Origin: Pseudomonas putida NBRC 14164
GTDB taxonomy: Bacteria > Pseudomonadota > Gammaproteobacteria > Pseudomonadales > Pseudomonadaceae
Assembly: GCF_000412675.1 (NCBI RefSeq)
Contig: NC_021505.1
Coordinates: 4,396,501 to 4,460,500 of the forward strand
Direction of reading: 5' to 3'
Length of the DNA stretch: 64,000 nucleotides
Part shown: positions 28,408-37,771 of the stretch, piece after piece
Position numbering within the stretch: position 1 is the first letter of the stretch
Layout: every line of letters starts with the position of its first letter
Program-made: the position numbers and the translations under genes
Notes under the pieces: model-generated
Databases searched by the model: none
What the model was told of the DNA's origin: nothing
What the model saw: the letters and a program-made list of their open reading frames with translations, nothing else

Positions 28408-29427
28408 TCAGTAGAGGTTAGGCTCCATCTCCAACTCAACCCCGAACCGCTCCAGGATATCCGCCTGGATCTGCCGTGCCAGCGCATGCATCTGTGCCCC
28501 GCTCGCCTGACCGTAGTTGACCAGCACCAGCGACTGCAAGCGATGCACGCCCGCATCGCCGTCGCGATGGCCCTTCCAGCCCGCCTGCTCGATCAACCAG
28601 CCCGCAGCCAGCTTCACTTGGCCATCGGCCTGAGGATAAGCGACCACTGCCGGGTATTGCGCACGAATACGCTCAACCAGCTCAGCCGACACCACCGGGT
28701 TCTTGAAAAAGCTCCCGGCGTTGCCGAGCTCCACCGGGTCTGGCAGCTTTTCACGGCGAATGCTGCAAATAGCATCACTGATCGCCTGCGCAGTCGGCTC
28801 GGCCACGCCCTGCTCCGCCAGGCGCTGACGCACCGGGCCATAGTCCAGATGGGCCTGCAAGGTACGGCTCAAGGCAAAACGCACGCGCAGGATCAACCAG
28901 CGCCCGGGGTTGCGCTTGAACAGGCTGTCGCGATAACCGAAGGCACATTCTGCCAAACCGAGGTCATGCAGTTCGCCCGTCTCGCGGTCCAGGGCGGTCA
29001 GGCCGGCAAACACGTCCTTGATCTCCACCCCATAGGCGCCCACGTTCTGCATCGGTGCGGCGCCCACGGTGCCTGGGATCAGGCTGAGGTTTTCCAGCCC
29101 GCAAAAGCCCTGCGCCAGTGTCCACTGCACAAATACATGCCACGGCTCACCGGCCTCGGCTTCGACCACGACATGTTCACCATCGTCGCTGAGCACACGG
29201 CAGCCACGGCTAGCCATGTGCAGCACCAGCGCGTCGATATCGCGGGTGAGCAGCAGGTTGCTACCACCACCGATGACCAACACCGGCAGCCCGCGCTGCT
29301 GCGCCTGGCCCAGTGCCTGACGCACCTGCTGGTCATCCTGAGCCTGGCTGAAGTAACGCGCCTTCACGTCGATGCCGAAGGTGTTGTACGGTTTGAGCGA
29401 TACCTGCTCCTGCCACTGCCCTGTCAT
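28408..29427 (-). CDS. murB: UDP-N-acetylenolpyruvoylglucosamine reductase
   Basis: FAD enzyme that makes UDP-MurNAc for peptidoglycan. 339 residues, the long type I MurB. FAD-binding motif VIGGGSNLLLTRDIDALV, the SLIPGTVGAAPMQNVGAYG loop, and the catalytic serine and glutamate in NAGSFFKNPV and the C-terminal region. Its start overlaps the ptpA stop by 4 bases (ATGA). Confidence 0.97.
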   Translation of the reverse strand: MTGQWQEQVSLKPYNTFGIDVKARYFSQAQDDQQVRQALGQAQQRGLPVLVIGGGSNLLLTRDIDALVLHMASRGCRVLSDDGEHVVVEAEAGEPWHVFVQWTLAQGFCGLENLSLIPGTVGAAPMQNVGAYGVEIKDVFAGLTALDRETGELHDLGLAECAFGYRDSLFKRNPGRWLILRVRFALSRTLQAHLDYGPVRQRLAEQGVAEPTAQAISDAICSIRREKLPDPVELGNAGSFFKNPVVSAELVERIRAQYPAVVAYPQADGQVKLAAGWLIEQAGWKGHRDGDAGVHRLQSLVLVNYGQASGAQMHALARQIQADILERFGVELEMEPNLY

Positions 29428-29888
29428 AGCCGCCCCTTGATTTCCAGCACCAGCGCCTGGCAGGCCGCCTCGACCAGGTCGAGCACCTGCTCGAAGCCGT
29501 CAGCGCCGCCATAGTACGGGTCAGGTACCTCATCCAGCACCGAGCCATAGCGGCGCAGGAACAGGTCGAGTTCGCCCACTGCGGTATGCGGGCGCAGGGC
29601 GCGCAGATCGCGCAGGTTGCTCTCGTCCATGGCCAGGACCAGGTCATACTCGGCAAAATGCGCCGCCTTGACCTGCTGGGCGCGCTGCGGCGACAGGTCG
29701 TAACCGCGCGCCAGCGCCGCCTTGCAGGTGCGGCTGTCTGGCGCCTTGCCGACATGCCAGTCGCCGGTGCCGGCAGAAGCCACTTGCACCCGGTCGGCAA
29801 GCCCGGCGGCCTGCAATTGATGGCGCAGCACGCCTTCGGCGGTAGGCGAGCGGCAGATGTTGCCCAGGCAGACGAACAGGACGCGCAT
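29424..29888 (-). CDS. ptpA: Low-molecular-weight protein tyrosine phosphatase
   Basis: A 154-residue phosphatase. The P-loop CLGNICRSPTAEG holds the nucleophile cysteine and arginine, and the general-acid DPYYGG loop follows near residue 120. In many bacteria such enzymes control polysaccharide export kinases, but no such kinase is nearby; here it sits between kdsB and murB. The ATG at 29888 overlaps the kdsB stop by one base; a TTG one codon earlier is less likely. Confidence 0.94.
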   Translation of the reverse strand: MRVLFVCLGNICRSPTAEGVLRHQLQAAGLADRVQVASAGTGDWHVGKAPDSRTCKAALARGYDLSPQRAQQVKAAHFAEYDLVLAMDESNLRDLRALRPHTAVGELDLFLRRYGSVLDEVPDPYYGGADGFEQVLDLVEAACQALVLEIKGRL

Positions 29889-30652
29889 CAAGCCTCCAGC
29901 AAGCGCCTTACGCGCTCCAGGTCTTCAGGTGTATCAACGCCCACGGCAGGCGCCTCGATGGCATCCTCGACGTGAATACGCACGCCGTGCCACAAGGCAC
30001 GCAGCTGCTCCAGCGCTTCGGTCTGTTCGAGCCCGCACGGGCCCCAACCGACAAAGTCCTGCAGGAAGCCGACGCGGTAAGCGTACATGCCGATGTGGCG
30101 GCGATACGGCACGCCTTCTGGCAGCACGTTACGGCCCCTGGCAAAAGCATCGCGGGCCCAGGGCAGCGGCGCGCGGCTGAACGTCAGGGCCAGGCCGTTC
30201 TTGTCGCTCACCACCTTGACCGCGTTGGGGTTGAACACGGTTTCCGGCTCATGAATCGGCTCGGCCAGGGTGGCGATGCCAGCTTCCGGGTGCGCAGCCA
30301 GGTTGGCCGCCACCTGGTCGATGATCACCGGCGGGATCAGCGGCTCGTCGCCCTGCACGTTGACCACGATGGCGTCAGCCGGCAAGCCCAGGTGCGCCGC
30401 CACCTCGGCCAGGCGGTCAGTGCCCGATTCATGGTCGGCACGGGTCATCAGCACTTCGGCGCCGAACGCCTGGCAGGCTTCCAGGATACTGGCGTCGTCG
30501 GTGGCGATGACCACACGGCTGGCAGCACTTTTACGCGCCTGCTCCCACACATGCTGCACCATCGGCTTGCCGGCAATCGCCAGCAGCGGCTTGCCTGGCA
30601 AGCGTGTGGAGCGCAGCCGGGCGGGGATCACCACGGTGAAGTCCAGGCTCAT
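29888..30652 (-). CDS. kdsB: CMP-Kdo synthetase
   Basis: Activates 3-deoxy-manno-octulosonate with CTP for lipid A-core assembly. 254 residues. N-terminal VVIPARLRSTRLPGKPL is the nucleotide-sugar synthetase motif, and VNVQGDEPLIPP holds the metal-binding aspartate. The gene overlaps the Trm112-like gene by 4 bases and ptpA by 1. Confidence 0.97.
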   Translation of the reverse strand: MSLDFTVVIPARLRSTRLPGKPLLAIAGKPMVQHVWEQARKSAASRVVIATDDASILEACQAFGAEVLMTRADHESGTDRLAEVAAHLGLPADAIVVNVQGDEPLIPPVIIDQVAANLAAHPEAGIATLAEPIHEPETVFNPNAVKVVSDKNGLALTFSRAPLPWARDAFARGRNVLPEGVPYRRHIGMYAYRVGFLQDFVGWGPCGLEQTEALEQLRALWHGVRIHVEDAIEAPAVGVDTPEDLERVRRLLEA

Positions 30653-30834
30653 TTGTCCAGACGCTCGTCGTCAGTCAGGGTACGCGCCTCGCTTTCCAGC
30701 ATGACCGGGATGCCGTCGCGGATCGGGTAGGCCAGGCCAGCGCCCTTGCTGATCAGCTCGGTCTTGTCGGCGCTGAGCTTGAGCGGGCCCTTGGTGATCG
30801 GGCAGGCCAGGATATCGAGCAGTTTGGTGTCCAT
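30649..30834 (-). CDS. Trm112-family small protein (UPF0434)
   Basis: A 61-residue protein starting MDTKLLDILACPITKGPL. The family usually carries four zinc-binding cysteines; here only the first (C11) is left of the CPxCK motif, so it probably does not bind zinc. Trm112 proteins in eukaryotes activate methyltransferases; the bacterial role is unclear. Conserved between lpxK and kdsB in Gammaproteobacteria. Confidence 0.9.
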   Translation of the reverse strand: MDTKLLDILACPITKGPLKLSADKTELISKGAGLAYPIRDGIPVMLESEARTLTDDERLDK

Positions 30835-30878
30835 TGGAGGCTTCCTTTAGGCCAGGTGGCCGAAAATTGAAAACGGGC

Positions 30879-31880
30879 TCAGGGCTTGCGCAGCAGACGC
30901 TGCAGCTGGTTGTCGAACCAGGCGCTGAAAGCCGGCGTGGGCTGCGCCTCGACGGCCAGGTACCACCAGTCGTCAGCGGCGAAGGCCCGGCATTTCACCG
31001 CATCCTTCTCGGTCATCACCAGCGGCAGCGGCGGGCTGAAGGCCAGGCTTTGGACACTGAACCGTGCATGGTCGGCGAAGGGATGCGGCACCGGCTGCCA
31101 GTTTAGCCCCAGCAGGGTATTGAAGAAACGTTGCGGGTTGCCAATACCGGCCACCGCGTGCAGGCACTGGCCTGCGGGGAAATGGTCGAGGGCACGACGC
31201 TCGCCAGTGCGCAGGTTGACCAGGGCGGACGGCTCCAGGCAGAAGCCAAAACCATCGGCGCGGTCGGCACTGGCACCGTTGAACAGCACCGCGTCAGCAT
31301 CCTGCAGGCGTTCGACGGGCTCGCGCAAAGGGCCGGCTGGCAGGCAGCGGCCATTGCCCAGGCCGCGGGCGGCATCGACCAGCACCAGTTCGAGGTCGCG
31401 GGCCAGGCGGTAGTGCTGCATGCCGTCATCGCACAGGATCAGGTCGAGCGGTTCGCTGGCCAGCAACGCCTGCACAGCGCGGGAGCGGTCGGGGTCGATC
31501 ATCAGCGGCACGCCGGTGCGCTGCACGATCAGCAGCGGTTCATCGCCCGCCTGGTCGGCCGGCTGGTCGGCCTGCACCCGCCAGGGCAGCTGCGGCGGCT
31601 TGGCACCATAGCCACGGCTGACCACGCCCACCTTCAGCCCCTGCTGGCGGCAGTGCTCGATCAGCCAGAGAATCATCGGCGTCTTGCCGGTGCCGCCCAC
31701 GGTGATGTTGCCCACCACGATGATTGGCACTGGCGCCCGGTAGCTGGCACTTTCGCCACTGAGAAAACGTGCCCGCTTGCGCGTGACCACGCGGCGGTAC
31801 AACGCCTCCAGCGGGCGCAGTAGCGCCAGCGCTGGGTGCCCGGCGTACCAGGCGGCGAGCAAACGGTCGGCGAAAGCCAT
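30879..31880 (-). CDS. lpxK: Tetraacyldisaccharide 4'-kinase
   Basis: Inner-membrane kinase that adds the 4'-phosphate of lipid A. 333 residues. P-loop VGNITVGGTGKTP near residue 57, and the DDGMQHYRLARDLELVLVDA stretch with the catalytic aspartates. The ATG at 31880 shares one base with the exbD stop. With kdsB it covers two steps of lipopolysaccharide synthesis in one operon. Confidence 0.96.
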   Translation of the reverse strand: MAFADRLLAAWYAGHPALALLRPLEALYRRVVTRKRARFLSGESASYRAPVPIIVVGNITVGGTGKTPMILWLIEHCRQQGLKVGVVSRGYGAKPPQLPWRVQADQPADQAGDEPLLIVQRTGVPLMIDPDRSRAVQALLASEPLDLILCDDGMQHYRLARDLELVLVDAARGLGNGRCLPAGPLREPVERLQDADAVLFNGASADRADGFGFCLEPSALVNLRTGERRALDHFPAGQCLHAVAGIGNPQRFFNTLLGLNWQPVPHPFADHARFSVQSLAFSPPLPLVMTEKDAVKCRAFAADDWWYLAVEAQPTPAFSAWFDNQLQRLLRKP

Positions 31881-32314
31881 CAAGGCGTGCCCTGGGCCGC
31901 CTCGACGGTGGTCATGCGCAACTGGCTGAAACCGAGCTTGCCGGCGGCGTCCATTGCGGTGACCACAGCCTGGTGCGGGGTCTTGCCGTCGGCGCTGATG
32001 GCCAGCGGCAGCTTGTTGTCACCGCCCGACTCACGCTCGATGGCCTCGCTCAAGGTGGCCAGGTCGCTCTTGGGCAGCAGGTGGTTGTTCACCGAATACA
32101 CGCCTTCGGCGCTGATGGTGATTTCCACCAGCTTGTCCTGGTCGGCCGGCGCCTTCTCGGCGCTGGCAGCTTCGGGCAGTTCGACGCGCAGCTGGGTCTC
32201 GCGGGTGAAGGTTGTGGTGACCACGAAGAACAGCAGCAGGACGAAAACCACGTCGATCAACGACGCCAGGTTGATGTCAACGTTCTCCCGCTGGCGATTG
32301 CGCCGGAACTTCAC
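31880..32314 (-). CDS. ExbD/TolR-family biopolymer transport protein
   Basis: A 144-residue protein with one N-terminal membrane helix (NLASLIDVVFVLLLFFVVTTTF) holding the essential aspartate, and a periplasmic domain. It pairs with the ExbB-like gene that overlaps it by 4 bases, forming a proton-driven motor unit. No TonB gene is beside them; the position next to lpxK and comEC is conserved in Pseudomonas, and the energised partner is not known. Confidence 0.93.
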   Translation of the reverse strand: MKFRRNRQRENVDINLASLIDVVFVLLLFFVVTTTFTRETQLRVELPEAASAEKAPADQDKLVEITISAEGVYSVNNHLLPKSDLATLSEAIERESGGDNKLPLAISADGKTPHQAVVTAMDAAGKLGFSQLRMTTVEAAQGTP

Positions 32315-32946
32315 GCCTTGCCTCCGGCCACTTCCACTTCACGGTCGCCCTGGATCACTTCCACCAGCTTGATTGCCTCCTGTTCCATGCCCACCACCAG
32401 CTCATCGATGCGGCGCAGCAGGAAGCGGTGGAAGAACACCGCCGGGATACCGACCATCAGGCCGGCCGCAGTGGTGACCAGGGCCTTGGAGATACCACCG
32501 GCCAGCACGGACGCATTGGCATTCATCTGCGAGCCCATGAAGGCGCTGAAGATGTCGATCATGCCCAGCACGGTGCCCAGCAAGCCCAGCAGCGGGGCCA
32601 TGGCGGCGATGGTGCCGAGCGTGCTGATGTAGCGCTCCAGTTCGTGAATGACGCGCGAGGCGGCTTCCTCGATGCACTCTTTCATGATTTCGCGGCCATG
32701 GCGCGAGTTGGCCAGGCCTGCGGCAAGGATTTCGCCCAGTGGCGAATCGGCGCGCAAGGCCTTGAGCTTGTCACTGGTCAGTTGCTTGTCCTTGATCCAC
32801 ATCCACACCTGGCCCAGCAGGTGCGGCGGGGTGACGCGACTGGCGCGCAGGGTCCACAGGCGCTCGACGACGATAGCCATGGCAGCGATGGAACTCAGAA
32901 TGATCGGCAGCATCATCCAACCACCGGACTTGACCAATTCCCACAC
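32311..32946 (-). CDS. MotA/TolQ/ExbB-family proton channel protein
   Basis: A 211-residue inner-membrane protein with three helices: near residues 10-30 (MLPIILSSIAAMAIVVERLW), 110-130 (LGTIAAMAPLLGLLGTVLGMI) and 150-175 (ISKALVTTAAGLMVGIPAVFF), the last two typical of the ExbB family. The start is a GTG at 32946 with AAGGGG eight bases before it; the longer open frame has no such site. Forms a complex with the ExbD-like protein. Confidence 0.92.
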   Translation of the reverse strand: MWELVKSGGWMMLPIILSSIAAMAIVVERLWTLRASRVTPPHLLGQVWMWIKDKQLTSDKLKALRADSPLGEILAAGLANSRHGREIMKECIEEAASRVIHELERYISTLGTIAAMAPLLGLLGTVLGMIDIFSAFMGSQMNANASVLAGGISKALVTTAAGLMVGIPAVFFHRFLLRRIDELVVGMEQEAIKLVEVIQGDREVEVAGGKA

Positions 32947-33050
32947 AGTAAACGCCCCTTCGCAAAAAGGCCGCCACTCTACCATAGGCGCGCCGAGGGC
33001 TCATCTGCCGGAGGTCAGGGAATTGGCGTATGCACCGGCCTGCCTCCCGC

Positions 33051-35264
33051 TCACTCAGCTCGAACCCGCCAAAACCGCCGCTGCTCCCTCATACCTTCGA
33101 CTTCGCCATGCTGCCCCAACACCAACCTCAATGCCCCCTCCACCGCCGTGTCATGCACCGCCAGCCCATGCCGCTGATAACGCTCCATCACCTGAACATG
33201 CGGGTGCCCGAAGCTGTTGTTGCGCCCTCGCGAAATCAATACCCCATGCGGCGCAGTAGCCCGGATGAACGCCTCGGTGGACGAACTGCGGCTGCCATGG
33301 TGCGGTGACTGCAACCAGTCGATACGCGGCGTTTCATGGTCCGCCAGCCAAGCCCGTTCGGCAGCAGCTTCCATATCCCCCGCCAGCAGCAAGCGTTCGC
33401 CCTGCGCCTCTACCAACAGCACACAGGAACGGTCATTGCTGCTCTGCCCGGCCGCCCAGCGCCACAGCGAAAAGCGCACGCCATCCCAGTCCCATTGTTC
33501 GCCACTGGCACAAGGCTGCAATGGCACTTCTTCCAGCGCTTCCCCGCCGATCAGCCGCCTGACCGGCAGACCACGCTGTATGGCCGAGGCACCACCCGCA
33601 TGGTCGGCATGCGCGTGGCTGATCACCATCGTGTCCAGGCTGCCCACCCCCAGCTTGCGCAACGTCGGTAACACCACCCGCTCCCCCAGGTCGCTTTCGC
33701 CTCTGGCCGGCCCGGCGTCGTACAGCAGGTTGTGATGCCGGGTGCGCAACAGCACCGCCAGCCCTTGGCCAACGTCCAGTTGCCAGACCTCGACCTGCCC
33801 GTGCGGCACCGGTTCCCTGGGCACCCACAAGGCCAGCAGCATCACCCCGCCCAAGCCGCGCAGCGGCACACCACGGGGCAGCAAAACCAACAGAGCGCCC
33901 AGGCTCACCACTAGCCAGGCCCATAATGGCAGGGCCGGCGCCACCCATGCCGGGCGCTGCTGCGCCACCAGCGCCAGCAGCCGGAACAGCCCATCCAGCA
34001 GCCCCCCCGCCAGCCATAGCAACGCCTCCCCTACCCCGCCCAGTGGCAGCAGCAACGTACCCAGCAGTGCCAAAGGCAGCACCGCCACGCTCACCCAAGG
34101 CACTGCGACAAGATTGGCCAGCGGCGCACTCAGGCTCACCGGCAGCCCCGTGGCCAGCAACACCGGCAGCAGGCCGATGGCGATCACCCATTGCGCGCGC
34201 GTCCAGGCCTGCCAAGGCCGCCAGCCCCCTAGCCGGGCACTGAAGCAATAGACAAGCGTGGCCACCGCCATAAATGACAGCCAGAAACCAGGCAGCAGCG
34301 CTGCCAGCGGTTCGACCAGCAGCACCACGACCAGCGCCAGCAACAGCGGCAGCGTCGCACCGAGGTGGCGAAAGCGCAGGCGCCAGAGCAACACCACCGC
34401 CAGCATCAGGCAGGCGCGCTGCACCGGCACACCGGCACCGGCCAGCCAGCCGTAGGCCAGCGCCGCCGCCATGGCCAGGCCACACGCCCAGGGCAGCCAC
34501 GGCAACCGGGCGGGCCACAGCCCCCAACGCGCCAGTCCGGCGACCAGACCGTACAGCAAGCCGGCCACCAGGCCGATGTGCTGGCCAGAGATCACCAACA
34601 GGTGCACCGTGCCGGTGGCTTGCAACGTCTGCCAGTCCTCCCGGGCCAAGCCTGTGCCGTCGCCAAGCACCAGTGCCACCAACGCGGCCTGCCGGCCATT
34701 GGCTTCGACCGCCAGCAAACGCTGACGCAGCACATCGCGCCAACCACCGGTTACAGGCGCCAGCAGTTGCCCGGCTTTTACCGTACCGGTGCCCCCCACC
34801 CGCCGCGCCAGCAGTTGCGCCTCCCGGTCGGGCCCATAGGGGTTGAGCAACCCGGCCGGGCGCTGCAAGGTCACGGCCAGCCGCCACTGCTCACCGGCCC
34901 GCAGCGGCGGCCCGTCGAACCAGCTCAGTTGCAACCGTTGCGGCAGCTCGGCCCGCCGCGAGTGTGCTGCCTGCAGCTCGAAGCGCACGCCCTGCGCCGT
35001 TCGGGCTGGCAAGCCGACCACCCGCCCCTCCAGCCACAAGGTGCGGCCATCCAGGCCGGCAGCCAGGCGATCATCAAGCGCCTGCTGAGCAGACCAGCAC
35101 GCCCAACACAGGCCCAACAGAAAGCAGCCCACCGGCCAAACACGGGTAAACAAGCTGACGGCAGCACAGGCCGCCAGCGCTAGCAGCCACCCGACCGATG
35201 GCAATACGGGGAGAAAGCCCAGGCACAGCAGCCCGAGCGCGAGCGCAAACATCCCTGTGCGCAT
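33051..35264 (-). CDS. comEC: ComEC/Rec2 DNA internalisation protein
   Basis: Channel for uptake of single-stranded DNA in natural transformation; 737 residues. N-terminal helices and a soluble DUF4131-like domain, then the competence core with VISGQHIGLVAGLLYGLV and many membrane segments, and a C-terminal metallo-beta-lactamase-like domain with SHAHADHAGG (metal site). The ATG at 35264 has GGAG upstream. Full length with no visible damage, so DNA uptake may be possible, though the rest of the machinery lies outside the window. Confidence 0.94.
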   Translation of the reverse strand: MRTGMFALALGLLCLGFLPVLPSVGWLLALAACAAVSLFTRVWPVGCFLLGLCWACWSAQQALDDRLAAGLDGRTLWLEGRVVGLPARTAQGVRFELQAAHSRRAELPQRLQLSWFDGPPLRAGEQWRLAVTLQRPAGLLNPYGPDREAQLLARRVGGTGTVKAGQLLAPVTGGWRDVLRQRLLAVEANGRQAALVALVLGDGTGLAREDWQTLQATGTVHLLVISGQHIGLVAGLLYGLVAGLARWGLWPARLPWLPWACGLAMAAALAYGWLAGAGVPVQRACLMLAVVLLWRLRFRHLGATLPLLLALVVVLLVEPLAALLPGFWLSFMAVATLVYCFSARLGGWRPWQAWTRAQWVIAIGLLPVLLATGLPVSLSAPLANLVAVPWVSVAVLPLALLGTLLLPLGGVGEALLWLAGGLLDGLFRLLALVAQQRPAWVAPALPLWAWLVVSLGALLVLLPRGVPLRGLGGVMLLALWVPREPVPHGQVEVWQLDVGQGLAVLLRTRHHNLLYDAGPARGESDLGERVVLPTLRKLGVGSLDTMVISHAHADHAGGASAIQRGLPVRRLIGGEALEEVPLQPCASGEQWDWDGVRFSLWRWAAGQSSNDRSCVLLVEAQGERLLLAGDMEAAAERAWLADHETPRIDWLQSPHHGSRSSSTEAFIRATAPHGVLISRGRNNSFGHPHVQVMERYQRHGLAVHDTAVEGALRLVLGQHGEVEGMREQRRFWRVRAE

Positions 35265-35406
35265 GAGGTAGAGCTCCAGAAGGTAAATCACCCCCTGAGG
35301 CATAGCTCAATTGCCGGCAAAGCTTGCTCAACAATTGTCACAAACTCTAAACGAGACTGCGCAGGATTAAGGGCATACTGCGCGGATCAACGCTCCGGGA
35401 GCCTAC

Positions 35407-36045
35407 ATGCCGCGCCGACTTTTCAAACGCTACATGCCGGACCCGACCAGCATTCGGGAACACAAGTCCTTACGCTTTTTCGGCAAGTTGCTGCACGATC
35501 CCAACCTCTGGCACCTGAACCGCCATTCGGTGGCACGGGCCATGGGCGTGGGCCTGTTCGCGGCGTTGATTCCTATCCCCATGCAGATGCTGCTGGCGGC
35601 GGCGCTGGCAATCCCGGTACGTGGCAACTTGCCGATCGCGGTCAGCCTGGTGTGGCTGACCAACCCGCTCACCATGCCGCCGGTGTTCTTCGTCACCTAC
35701 ATGACCGGCGCCTGGCTGATGCAGGTGCCGCCGCGCACATTGCCCGACGAACTGACGTTCGACTGGATCACCGACCAGCTTGCCACCGTGTGGCAGCCGT
35801 TCCTGCTGGGGTCGGTGGTGTGCGGGGTGGTGCTGGGCATTGCCGCCTACTTCACCACCCTGCTGTACTGGCGCTGGTGGATTGGCCGGCAATGGCGCCG
35901 GCGCAAGCTCAGATGTTCACAACAGGGCTCATGCCCGCATCCCGCGGCCGCTGACCAGCAGGCGGATGCACAACGTGTAGAGCACTGCGGTGGCCACAAG
36001 CATGAAGGTGATCGCCGTGCCAATGCTGATATCCGACACCCCTAG
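35407..36045 (+). CDS. DUF2062 membrane protein with an extra C-terminal tail
   Basis: A 212-residue protein of the DUF2062 family. Two to three membrane segments are visible (VARAMGVGLFAALIPIPMQMLLAAALAIP, VSLVWLTNPLTMPPVFFVTYM, FLLGSVVCGVVLGIAAYFTTLLYW). The family normally ends soon after the basic WRWWIGRQWRRRK segment at about residue 170. Here the frame runs on for roughly 39 residues that are antisense to the 3' end of the ABC permease gene, an overlap of 117 bases. The tail is composition-poor and probably has no function. Confidence 0.85.
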   Translation: MPRRLFKRYMPDPTSIREHKSLRFFGKLLHDPNLWHLNRHSVARAMGVGLFAALIPIPMQMLLAAALAIPVRGNLPIAVSLVWLTNPLTMPPVFFVTYMTGAWLMQVPPRTLPDELTFDWITDQLATVWQPFLLGSVVCGVVLGIAAYFTTLLYWRWWIGRQWRRRKLRCSQQGSCPHPAAADQQADAQRVEHCGGHKHEGDRRANADIRHP

Positions 36046-36708
36046 GATGCCGTAGCGGAACGAGTTCACCATGTGCAGCACCGGGTTAGCCAGCGACACG
36101 GTCTGCCAGAATGGCGGCAGCAGGTTGATCGAGTAGAACACCCCGCCCAGGTAGGTCAGCGGCGTCAGCACAAAGGTCGGGATAATCGAGATATCGTCGA
36201 AATTGCGCGCAAACACGGCGTTGACGAAGCCCAGCAGCGAGAAGATGGTGGCCGTCAGCAGCACCACGACCACGGTCACGCCCAGGTGGTGCACCTGCAG
36301 GTCGGTGAAGAACATCGACAGGATGGTTACGATCACCCCCACCGCCAAACCGCGCAGCACGCCGCCCAGCACATAGCCGACAAGAATGGTGTGCGGTGAC
36401 ACCGGTGACACCATCAGCTCTTCGATCGAGCGCTGGAACTTGCTGCCGAAGAAGCTCGACACCACGTTGCCGTAGGAGTTGGTGATCACCGACATCATGA
36501 TCAGCCCCGGCACGATGTACTGCATGTAGGTGAAGCCACCCATGTCGCCAATCTGTCGGCCGATCAGGTTACCGAAGATGACAAAGTACAAAACCATGGT
36601 GATCGCAGGCGGCAGCAACGTCTGCGGCCAGATGCGCAAGAAGCGCCGCACTTCGCGGTAGACGATGGTGTTCAGGGCGACCCAGTTGGTGCGCAGCTCC
36701 ACACTCAT
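35929..36708 (-). CDS. ABC-2 type transporter permease (YadH-like)
   Basis: A 259-residue inner-membrane permease with six predicted helices and the ABC-2 signature region GVFYSINLLPPFWQTVSLANPVLHMVNSFRYGILG. It overlaps the ATPase gene by 4 bases. The YadGH-type exporter is widespread and its substrate is not established. Confidence 0.93.
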   Translation of the reverse strand: MSVELRTNWVALNTIVYREVRRFLRIWPQTLLPPAITMVLYFVIFGNLIGRQIGDMGGFTYMQYIVPGLIMMSVITNSYGNVVSSFFGSKFQRSIEELMVSPVSPHTILVGYVLGGVLRGLAVGVIVTILSMFFTDLQVHHLGVTVVVVLLTATIFSLLGFVNAVFARNFDDISIIPTFVLTPLTYLGGVFYSINLLPPFWQTVSLANPVLHMVNSFRYGILGVSDISIGTAITFMLVATAVLYTLCIRLLVSGRGMRA

Positions 36709-37637
36709 ACGGCCACCTTCGACAGGTTTTTTTCCACCAGGGACACGAACAGCTCCTCGAGTCGGTTGGTCTTGTTGCGCAAGCTCTGCACCTCGATGTT
36801 CTGCAACGCCAACTGGCCGAACAGCGCGGTAATGCCGATGTCCTTGTCCACTTGCACTTCAAGGGTATGGGGAGTCAGCAGCCGGCACGGATAGCCTTGC
36901 AGCACCGGCGCGCTGGCCAGGTCCTGCTTGATGTCGAGCACGAAGGTTTCGACATGCAGCTTGCCCAGCAACTGGCGCATGCTGGTGTTCTCGACGATGG
37001 TGCCGTGGTCGATGATGCCGATGTTGCGGCACAGCTGCTCAGCCTCTTCCAGGTAGTGGGTGGTGAGGATGATGGTGATGCCCTTCTGGTTCAGCTCGGT
37101 GAGAAAGCTCCACATGGAGCGGCGCAGTTCGATGTCCACACCTGCGGTGGGTTCGTCGAGGATCAACAGGCGCGGCTCGTGAATCAGCGCGCGGGCAATC
37201 ATCAAGCGGCGCTTCATGCCGCCAGACAACGAACGAGACTGCACATCACGCTTGTCCCACAAGCCCAGCTGGGTCAGGTACTGCTCGGCGCGTTCCTTGG
37301 CCAGCTTGGGCGGAATACCGTAATAGCCGGCCTGGGTCACGACGATGTCGAAGGTTTTCTCGAACTGGTTGAAATTGAATTCCTGAGGCACCACACCCAG
37401 GCATCGCTTCAGCGCTGAAGGCTCGCGGTCGAGGTCATGGCCGAAAACGTTCACCGTGCCGCTGGTCTTGTTCACCAGGGTGGAGAGAATGCCGATGGTG
37501 GTGGATTTGCCGGCGCCGTTGGGGCCCAGCAAGGCGAAGAAGTCGCCTTCGGCAACATCGAGGTCGATGCCTTTGAGGGCCTGGAAGCCGTTGCCGTAGG
37601 TCTTGGTGAGCTGTCGGATGGACAGGGCGGAACTCAT
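36705..37637 (-). CDS. ABC transporter ATP-binding protein (YadG-like)
   Basis: A 310-residue ATPase. Walker A GPNGAGKSTT (residues 37-46), signature motif LSGGMKRR, Walker B LLILDEPTAGVD and the switch histidine in LTTHYLEEAEQL. The C-terminal extension is typical of ABC-2 exporter ATPases. First gene of the two-gene exporter. Confidence 0.95.
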   Translation of the reverse strand: MSSALSIRQLTKTYGNGFQALKGIDLDVAEGDFFALLGPNGAGKSTTIGILSTLVNKTSGTVNVFGHDLDREPSALKRCLGVVPQEFNFNQFEKTFDIVVTQAGYYGIPPKLAKERAEQYLTQLGLWDKRDVQSRSLSGGMKRRLMIARALIHEPRLLILDEPTAGVDIELRRSMWSFLTELNQKGITIILTTHYLEEAEQLCRNIGIIDHGTIVENTSMRQLLGKLHVETFVLDIKQDLASAPVLQGYPCRLLTPHTLEVQVDKDIGITALFGQLALQNIEVQSLRNKTNRLEELFVSLVEKNLSKVAV

Positions 37638-37771
37638 AGCGGGTCACTTACCGAGGAAAAAGGTGCAGGACACGCCAGGTAAAGTCACTGGCGCAGTGAG
37701 TGCGGCCAATGGTGCAAGGCCAGGCCGCACAAGTACAGTCACATCTATTGATAATGACTATCGAAGCAGGT

